A stretch of 64,000 nucleotides of DNA from Prochilodus magdalenae (lineage: Eukaryota > Chordata > Actinopteri > Characiformes > Prochilodontidae): the NCBI GenBank assembly GCA_024036415.1, contig JAMWET010003602.1:707001-771000 (forward strand), written 5' to 3'. The position numbers and the translations under genes are program-made. This document shows, in pieces, positions 44,457 through 64,000 of this stretch (positions are counted from its first letter, which is position 1; each line of letters starts with the position of its first letter). The notes beneath the pieces are model-generated. The model worked only from the letters and a program-made list of their open reading frames with translations. It searched no databases and was not told the DNA's origin.

Positions 44457-47400
44457 ATATATATGATGTGCCACTGTGGTTCCTAAGACATGGCCTGCAA
44501 TTTGTGGAACATCATGTTGTAACATCTGTGTTAGCAACGTCCCCCTCCCCTTCCTTTTCCCTTCCACCCACGATTATTTTTTCCCTTGAGAAGTGTTGCA
44601 ATCAGTGGCGCAAAAGGCAAAGCGTTGCATCAGCTGTAAATGAAAAGGGAAAGAGTTAAAACAGCAGATTGTAGCCTTAAAGGGCCCATATTGCACATTG
44701 TTCTTGTGGGGTTTTTTTTTACGTGCTTTCCGCTTGTTAGTGGGGTGTTATGTATCAAAAACATCAATCGGTCATCAAAAAGTCATCAGTCATTTTCACA
44801 TGTTAATTTTTCAACTATAGAATTAAACAGGTTACTGTCCCTTTAAGACTGGCATATGTGCATGAGCTCTGTTCTGATTGGCTGCTATGTATTCTCATTC
44901 AATAAGCAGTTGGGGTCAAAATGCTCTTTATAACTTCAGCATGAATGTGTATGTAGAGTAAACAGGCCATGACACATAGATATGTTCTTTGTGACATCAC
45001 AAGAAATTTTGGCTTAAGTTCCCAGATATGGCCACTTAGAAACTTTTAGTAGTACGTTCATAAACTTCCGCAATGTTCATAAGTCACATCAAACTCTCTT
45101 TAAGCTCTTTAAGGCACCATTCGTTAAACCTGGCTGCTGTGACACAGTATATGCGTGCGAACGTCCCATCTGTGTCTCCTTTCTCCAGCCCCCACCCCCC
45201 TCTTGCTGCAGCCGGTCCGTAGAGACTGTTTAGTGACAGTAGAAGGTCAGTAAGCCCACCCCTCCCTTCTGTTTTTTTTTTCTCTATATCAGTGGGTGTG
45301 TCTGTGTTTGGAGCATTCCTTCGCTCGGAGTACAGTGAGGAAAACCTGCAGTTCTATTTGGCCTGCGAGCAGTACAGACAGTCCTCCAACACCTTCAGCC
45401 TGCAGCGACGCGCCAGAGAGATCAGCGCCACCTACATCCAGCCTGGGGCTCCCAGAGAGGTGGGGCACACCACAGTGTCACTGAACCATCACAATGTGCT
45501 AAATAGTTTATATAGTGTACAGCAGTGTTTGTCAGGCCCCCACCCTGCACTCTTTAGTGTTTACGTCTGATCCAGCTCGTCAGCTCATTAACAGCTCATT
45601 ACTAGGGAAACTATTATTTTGAGATGCTATGTTGTTATATTATGGTCACAATATTTTTGAGATGCTATGTCGCTACTTTGAGACCCCAGTTTATTATTTT
45701 GAGACGCCCATCTGATCATATTGAGCATTACTTTATTATGAGGTTTTTGAGATGCTAGGTCCTTATTTTGAGATGATATTCTCATTATATTAAAATACCA
45801 ATTCATTATTTTGATAAACTAATTCATTATTTGGAAATACTGTCTCATTATTCTTTATATGCTGTATAATTATTTTATTATTGATATGATAGGATATCAA
45901 TCCTTAAGATTGATATGATAAGGAGCTGTTAATAACAATTAAGAGCTTTATTTATTTATTTATTTATTTATTCATTCATTCATTTTTAATGACTTCCACA
46001 TGTTATGTTAAACTCAAAGAGGATGTGCTATAGCAGCAATAGAGGGGTAGAGGTCCAGGGTTGAGAAACAATGCTCTATGAGTCCAAAGTAAGGAAGCAA
46101 AAATAGATTTTCTTAATAAGCATTTTCTGCCAAAAACATAAACCAAAATATACACTATTAAACTTGGATATTGTCCATCTTGTCTATGTGTGACGTTTGC
46201 ACTGGGCTGACATAACTAATGTGCCTGATGGACCCTCTCTAGCCTTGCTGTGTATATACAGTAACCAGGTTAGCATCTTTGCAAACTGCATGCCTGAATC
46301 ATCACTCACACACGCCTCAAGTTCTGTCAAGTTAGGTCATCTTAAATAGGTTGGTTTATGTGGTATCTGACACAGTATGACAACCGAGAAAAGATATGTG
46401 GCATAGGTACAGTCTGGATTTCGCCCTTCGTATAGATTACAGAATGTCCGAAACCACATGAGGAAGTCTATTTGAGATTACTTAACGGAGAAAAGCACTT
46501 GGAACCTTTGAGTAACAGAGTTGGTGAGGTGTCATTGAGAGCGGCGTGACATGCAATGACTCATTGTGTAAAACTTTCAGATGTTGTTTACGGTGGTGGT
46601 GGTGATGGGAATCAAAGTGTCTGCAGGGGTCACGGGGTCACAATGACTGCAGCACAAATACGAAGTCGAATTGCTTTGGGGACTGTTTTATCAGCATGTA
46701 CCCATGCGCCAAAAAAGCGCTGTATATTAAAAGGTCCTTTTTTTTTTTGGGCTAAACACTCAGAACTAGGCTTCATGCAGTATATTCAGAGCCATCTCAC
46801 GTAATATCTTCCTACGAGGGAGCTTTAAGAGATGGATGTCTGGTTCCAATCTGCACTGCGAACAATCCCAGGTTGGAAAAAAAAAAGGTGTCTGGCCCAC
46901 TCATTGGCTACCTCCTTGGGTTTGTTCAGGCCCAGTATTTGTAAGGGCCTACACACTGTATAGCAGGGGTGTCTAGGGGTGTCAGTTGATTAATCGAGTA
47001 GAATCAGGTCAGCTCCTACTCATTTGGAATGGAAACCTGTGTATACTTTTGGACCCCTTGCTGTATAGTGAATGGAGGTAACAGACTGTACACCCCTGTG
47101 AACAATCCCCGGTTGGAAAAATGGGTCTGGCCCATTCTTGGGCCACCTCCTTGGGCCTTTACACTGGATAGCAGGGGTGTCCAGTCTTATTTGCAAAGGG
47201 CTGGTGTGTCTGCAGGATTTCATTCCAACCAAGCAGGAGATCACATGACCAGTTGTCATGTGCTGAGCAGCTGAGTAATGGAGTAGAATCAGGTGAGCTA
47301 CTGCTCGTTTGGAATGGAAGCCATTGTGGGTACGACTGCACCCCTTGCTGTATAGTGAGTGGAGGTAACAGATGTCACTTAAATCTGGCCCAATTATATT

Positions 47401-47837
47401 GCTGGTCCACTACATTCATGCCCGAATTGGACACCAAGTAAAAAATTGTATGAAGCTGTCTGTGATCTGGCTCCATTAATCAACCAACACTTGTGTTGGA
47501 AATCCAGCCAGAAATCTACAGCCATTTCCATCTCAATGTCAAAATTTGGAACAATTGGTGGAATTTCCCCATAAACAACAATATAACAGTCTGTATGTAT
47601 GTATGTATGTATGTATGTATGTATGTATGTGTCCATGTTCCTAACTCTCTGTTTCCGCTTCATCAGATAAATCTGGACAGCAAGACTCGGGACCTGACGC
47701 TGCAGCTTCTAAAGGCCCCGTCCCGCAACTCCCTATGCCACGCCCAGAAGCGCATACGCTCTTTACTGGACACGGACTGTTACCCTCGCTTTCTCCAGTC
47801 GACTATCTACCTCATGCTTCTGGAGGACGCTAACTAG
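36980..47837 (+). CDS. R4-like regulator of G-protein signalling, complete coding region (five exons)
   Basis: RGS proteins speed GTP hydrolysis by Gi/Gq alpha subunits at the membrane. Coding exons 36980-37462, 41395-41453, 43115-43242, 45293-45459 and 47667-47837 join in phase to 335 residues. Residues 1-161 are Ser-rich and probably disordered, opening MRRFSSEGSLLDLDFLPWKK; a basic stretch (AKEKRSRFVKQWSQ) precedes the RGS box. The box runs from EKWGESLNALLESR through SEYSEENLQFYLACE, YIQPGAPREINLDS to DTDCYPRFLQS. Residues that contact Galpha in RGS4 (E-E-N, N of INLDS, D and R of the DxxYPRF block) are kept. The usual Trp of ENxxFW is Tyr, and Ser of DSYPRF is Cys. The family is certain; the orthologue is not. 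RGS3 is one candidate (RR..SEGSLL resembles RGS3 as remembered), RGS13-like another. Confidence 0.9.
38040..38560 (-). mobile_element. Tc1-like non-autonomous element, fragment 3
   Basis: On the minus strand it carries the same end and body as copies at 54690-55430 and 59640-60340, including a degenerate transposase block (plus-strand text ccaaaacaaaagtagaactt is its inverse). It interrupts a degenerate minisatellite. Confidence 0.65.
38570..38890 (+). repeat. Degenerate roughly 20-bp tandem repeat
   Basis: About fifteen diverged units of catattgtgttggagtg type. Similar units lie at about 37920-38010 on the other side of the Tc1-like insertion. Confidence 0.6.
40195..40445 (-). repeat. tRNA-derived SINE-like element, minus strand
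   Basis: The inverse of the family at 5395-5650: cccggagccgtgggcagccc and gttcggtgccttgctcaaag on this strand. Confidence 0.6.
41395..41453 (+). CDS. RGS gene exon 3, 59 bp
   Basis: Acceptor TTCACTGCAG, donor CGG|GTAAAC. It reads SPHSSHSNLAAAEHRERES with two bases over, which the next exon completes as Gly. Confidence 0.8.
41454..43114. other. RGS gene intron 3
   Basis: AT-rich; a retroposon-like tail at about 42925-43005 (ttgacaaaataaagattctg). Two related short stretches (ccctgtccaaagaaaattat near 42125 and cgctgtccaaagaaaatcat near 42314) show local duplication. Confidence 0.45.
43115..43242 (+). CDS. RGS gene exon 4: basic linker and start of RGS box
   Basis: Acceptor CCCTATCAG, donor G|GTATGA. 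It reads SAKEKRSRFVKQWSQVGHGK then TRLNREEVEKWGESLNALL; EEVEKWGESL is the standard first helix of R4 RGS boxes. Confidence 0.93.
43243..45292. other. RGS gene intron 4
   Basis: Contains a retroposon-like tail (43455-43520, atatttatttatatagtgct), a GT run (44414-44454) and a CCAAT-type dispersed repeat (44825-45010). No exon. Confidence 0.5.
45293..45459 (+). CDS. RGS gene exon 5: RGS box core
   Basis: Acceptor CTATATCAG, donor GAG|GTGGGG. It contains VFGAFLRSEYSEENLQFYLA and RAREISATYIQPGAPRE. The open frame continuing to 45570 is intron read-through. Confidence 0.96.
46855..47370 (+). repeat. Imperfect tandem duplication of about 250-300 bp
   Basis: Gaacaatcccaggttggaaa recurs as gaacaatccccggttggaaa, followed in both copies by a tctggcccac/tctggcccat block, atagcaggggtgtc and gtagaatcaggt, then ccccttgctgtatagtga. 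Confidence 0.7.
47591..47632. repeat. (GTAT)n microsatellite
   Basis: About ten units, ending roughly 35 bp before the acceptor of the last RGS exon. Confidence 0.9.
47667..47837 (+). CDS. RGS gene last exon
   Basis: Acceptor CGCTTCATCAG, 56 codons and TAG. INLDSKTRDLTLQLL, HAQKRIRSLLDTDCYPRFLQ and STIYLMLLEDAN close the RGS fold; the protein ends only six or so residues after it. AATAAA signals follow at 47899-47904 and near 48562. Confidence 0.96.
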   Translation: MNLDSKTRDLTLQLLKAPSRNSLCHAQKRIRSLLDTDCYPRFLQSTIYLMLLEDAN

Positions 47838-47898
47838 GACAAGGACTGGACACCGAGACAGCGTCCAAACATCAGAAGGATGTTTAATTGACTGAAAA

Positions 47899-47904
47899 AA
47901 TAAA
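47899..47904 (+). terminator. Candidate RGS polyadenylation signal
   Basis: AATAAA 62 bp after the stop, in an A-rich context that could also be fortuitous; a second AATAAA near 48562 is a better-spaced alternative. Confidence 0.4.
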
Positions 47905-50189
47905 AAAAGAGTTCCGGATGAACAGATGAAGGCCTAAACAAATAAGTGCAGAATGGAAGGCTGATTCTAAACACTGGCTTGACAAAAATCTTAGAAGAAT
48001 TATTTGATAGAATGAGCGCAACTACTGTTTGTTCATTAATGTTTTTTTCTCCTTTAGAGTTAAAGAAATATTGTTAATATATTATGGGAAATGGACGTGA
48101 GTGGCGAACACAGGAACGCTGATGCCTTATAGTGTAGTGTAGTACATCATTATCCAGTAAGGCAGCTGGCTGAAGTGTCATGGACCTTACAGAGGCTTGT
48201 AATCATTAAGAAGGAACCTAACCGGCACTGGTGGCCATTACATGTCAATGAGCAAAAGCAGAACGGCATGCTGACAGAAGGGAAAAACCCGTCATGCAAG
48301 ATTGGACCTTCCCGTCGACTTGTAGAGCAGTAATCAATCAAATGAATGTGGAGAAACAAAAACCTCTCTTTGTTTCAGCTGATTAGTATACACTCACGTA
48401 AGGAAGTTGAGGCTTTTACAGTAACCTTCCTCAGCTGAGGTTGCTGTGGAATTCCATAGTTTGGCAAACAGGACTTCTCTAATCCGAGCAAAGGAGTTGC
48501 CGCAGCTGGGAATAGAATTCAGTCTGTTTGTTTTACATGCTTGTATCGTTACAACACTTAGAAATAAATTGCGTTTTATATATACGGTTTCTGATCCCTC
48601 ACTTTGATCACAAGTCGCAAAGATGTTCTGAACACCACAGATGAATAGAACAAACTGCTATGGAGCTCAACACAAGGCCTTTTTCCTGAGGGCCCCAGCT
48701 GTATTTCATGTCCGGATGCCCTCTAAAAACCTGTTGTGGAGCATGAAATGTCCCGCTTTCAGTGGTTGCCAAGTTTGGTATTACCTGGAATTGTTGTCAT
48801 TTTCATCACCACCATCCTTAAAGAGCAGCTGTGGGGTTGTGTACATTTAAACTGAGTCATCCATGCACGCTATTTGAGTCTCCAACAGGCGGCTTTGGCC
48901 AAATGGTATACTAACAAATACCACTGTGACGGCTCCAATGAGCCCTATTGATGAGTGTAGTGGTGGCGATTTCCACAAAAGGCTAATGGAATCAATATGC
49001 AAGGTCTCCTTTAGAGTAGGCATTCAAAGTGGTCTCATGCAGAAACTTGACAGACCCGGATTCCCTTACAGCGGTGGTGAAAGGAAACAGGAGTCAGTTG
49101 CAGGGTCTACAGTGCAATTCAGATCACCGGATGAAGTCCCCTGTGATTGAAATGTAGCTAATACCTTTAACAAGCACCAATAACTGCTGTGACTGGTTTT
49201 GGCATGGACTGGACAAGTGCCATTCACTCTTGCAATTTGTGCCACTGTTGTTAGACCTGTATGACCATACGCTTCCATACACCTGCAGATTCTGTTACTT
49301 CCTACACACTATGGTCTCTGGCACGCCCACATGCAGTCACTCCTTTTAGCTAATCATTAACACCTGCTTTGGAGCCATTATCCACACATGGAACGAGACC
49401 TTCACTGCACTGTAGCACCTCTTCTCAATCTATGAATCCCGTACCTCACACCCCACAGGTATTTATAGCCCCATCATCTTCGTGCAGCGCCATCTGCAGG
49501 ACCGTCCAGTTACTACCAGGGTATGTGACCCATAAATGTGTCTGTTATGTACACGTACTGCTGATGAGAGTAAATGAGTGATAACTAATTGTGTAAGAAT
49601 GTCTCAGGCGTCATATTGAGGTGTGCATAATTATTTCCGGTGTTGTAGCTTTAGGCAACGTCTGGTTCCTATTGCCAAAACTGTAAAGCATTCTGATTTA
49701 ACAGCCGAGCATTTCAGAATGAAACCACTCCAAACAGAATTTAGTTATGAAGATGTTTTGAATAACATAACACTAAAATGTATTATTTATATTTTGATAA
49801 ATAGTGTTTTAGTTTAATGTCATCCTTAATCTGTAGTATAAAAGCTCTTTCAGTCAATTCCCTTATTCACTTATTTATTTATTTATTTGGAAATATAAAA
49901 GTCCCTGAATCTCCATAACACTGTTTTTCATCAGGCATTAAATGCATGGCTACAATAAACATCCTGTCATCAGAGTTGAACGCTGCTGTGAAACGTGCAG
50001 CTTCTTAATGGCTTTTTCTCTCACATTATTTATTCCACCCATCCTCAGCCTCCACATCTTAGTCGAAGCCTGGGAACCTTTCGCTTCCCTACTTTCTTTT
50101 GTTTCTAAATAACCCCTGCTTTGTTTTTCTCCTCATGTTCTCTGGTTCCCCTCTTTCCTCTGATCTCCCTCCAGCTTTTTCCCTTCTTG
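47905..50189. other. Between convergent genes: 3' UTR and decayed elements
   Basis: A likely 3' UTR to about 48580, then unassigned DNA. Caagcaccaataactgctgt and tttggcatggactggacaag (49158-49217) match 63637-63690, so a decayed repeat lies there. The tail near 50029-50034 holds the minus-strand AATAAA for the next gene. Confidence 0.45.
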
Positions 50190-62764
<12,575 letters not shown>

Positions 62765-63560
62765 CTGGGAAATCAAAAACAAAAGAAGATAAACGAGACT
62801 TGCAGATCTCTGACTCTGGAGACATAGATCTACTAGGAGATAGATTTCACCTTGTCTATGTGTTATATGTTGCCACTGCCATAGCAAACCATGCAACTTC
62901 AACAACAGGAAATGTCAGGCTAGAAGTGACCTGCCCCCAATCTCTGCAGTTTCTAGACTGCCGGCAGTGGTTCTCAACTGCTGATATGTTCAACAAAAGA
63001 GCATGCGCTTAAGGCAATGTTACACTGGTGTCTGGGGTGGGCTTGTGACTCCCAGCAGACTGGAGAGAGAGAATGGCATCTCCACAAGCTCAACAAATTA
63101 GCAGACAGCCGACTGTAAAGAGGATGAGGCAGTAAGACGAGGTTCGTCTGTGGAGCCCAGTTGGAGGACAGCACATCAAAAGGTCTGGCAGTGAGGATGC
63201 CTGGTGTCTACAATGTGGTAGACAATAGAAGCAGACAACAACCAAGGTAGGACTACTGCTATCGCCGTCGCCCCGAGTGCCACAAGGATTGATGCCCAAA
63301 GTTGCGAGGAATGGGGATTAAGTGGATGGGAAGGAGGAAGCTGTCTATCGTCTTTGGTGCATGTACGGAGAGGACGTGGTCCATAGAGCAAAGACTTGGG
63401 GTGTCAGTGGCTGAGAATCATGTGCACGCTTACCTGGACGATGAGCATTCCGAAACCCCATGCTGCGGGGAGGCCATGGGGGCCCCTGTACACCCTAGGG
63501 CCTCCATTCTGGCTTTGTGAGGGTACAGCACAAGGGCAACGGGACATCATACAATTTACT
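62765..63560. other. No exon recognised
   Basis: This is where the 5' exons of the unrecognised gene would continue. Several short open frames (e.g. minus 63176-63391) have no splice or family support. Confidence 0.4.
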
Positions 63561-63564
63561 GTAA

Positions 63565-64000
63565 CTAATGTGGCCTGTGCAAAAGTTATGGCACAGTTTA
63601 TAAGTTCACCAGACAGAAAACATGTAATACCTTCATGAGCACCAATTACAGCTGTGATTGGATTTGGCATGGACTGGACAAATTTATGGATGTAGTCTAG
63701 ATTAATGTTCAGACATTCTTACACCAAATTGGTCAGTTAGGCCAGATTTGGCAGATGACCTCTTTGGTGTTTTACTAGTTGTTCCGGGTGGTCCCACAGA
63801 TTTTCAAAAGGATTCAAATCTGGTGATTTTGGGGGCCAGTCCAGGTGTTTGAGTGCTCCTGAATGTTCATCATGAAAGTCATCACATTTTCAGCCCTTTG
63901 AACACAGGAACGGTCATCTTTGAATACAGCAATAGGAATGTTATGTTCCTCTGTGAGATCCTGAGCAAAAGGCAGAAGCTGATTGGTCCAGCAGCTCAAT
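63565..64000 (-). mobile_element. Tc1/mariner remnant running off the window
   Basis: The minus strand from 63999 to 63814 reads LLPFAQDLTEEHNIPIAVFK then DDRSCVQRAENVMTF and EHSNTWTGPQNHQ, the second-Asp block of a Tc1-like transposase (F.DD..c..Ra..v..fm). The element continues past the right edge. Confidence 0.75.

Larger units (their letters stand above)
45460..47666. other. RGS gene intron 5
   Basis: Contains an AT-rich stretch with many ttattttgagatgct-like units (about 45610-45870), a (TTTA)n tract near 45950-45985, a tandem duplication (46855-47370) and a (GTAT)n microsatellite (47591-47632). Confidence 0.55.

Overview
This is a 64 kb piece of vertebrate nuclear DNA, almost certainly from a ray-finned fish. 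The evidence is intron-split genes with GT-AG junctions, fish-type SINE tails, many decayed Tc1/mariner copies, and abundant micro- and minisatellites. A foldback repeat at 3.9-4.4 kb and 55.8-56.3 kb looks like one I associate with characiform/otophysan genomes, so an ostariophysan fish is my guess; this is recognition from memory, not a search.

Four protein-coding genes can be supported by exons whose reading frames and splice phases fit together. (1) 4544-13224, plus strand: the last nine coding exons (397 codons and the stop) of adcy2, adenylate cyclase type 2. They cover the last membrane segments of the second transmembrane cassette and the whole C2 catalytic domain; the 5' part lies off the left edge or was not seen. 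(2) 14108-15765, minus strand: a complete three-exon, 137-residue gene that I read as cfap90 (C5orf49), a ciliary axoneme protein. It is tail-to-tail with adcy2, as I recall for human 5p15. Its promoter has an NRF1 palindrome and a possible RFX X-box. (3) About 34.8-47.9 kb, plus strand: a regulator of G-protein signalling (RGS) of R4-like type, with a CpG-rich promoter and non-coding first exon, then five coding exons giving 335 residues. (4) 50190-62764, minus strand: the last five exons (about 248 residues) of a gene I do not recognise, tail-to-tail with the RGS gene and open at its 5' end.

The rest is mobile and repetitive DNA. The main items are a nearly 5 kb AT-rich tandem array at 18.15-23.09 kb (unit about 73 bp, with a duplicated block 1,062 bp apart); a well-delimited 3,695 bp transposon at 26270-29964 with arms of about 800 bp and a 6-bp target duplication; a 54-bp minisatellite at 33.3-34.4 kb just upstream of the RGS promoter; five copies of one internally deleted Tc1-like family; two foldback elements; several SINEs; an interstitial telomere-like tract; a 420-bp pyrimidine tract in an adcy2 intron; and a TA tract of about 280 bp.

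adcy2 and the RGS gene both belong to G-protein signalling: Gs and Gbeta-gamma act on type 2 cyclase, and RGS proteins shorten Galpha signals. Nothing in the sequence shows they are co-regulated. The most novel items here are the 3.7 kb transposon with mirrored promoter/start-codon arms and the unrecognised minus-strand gene.
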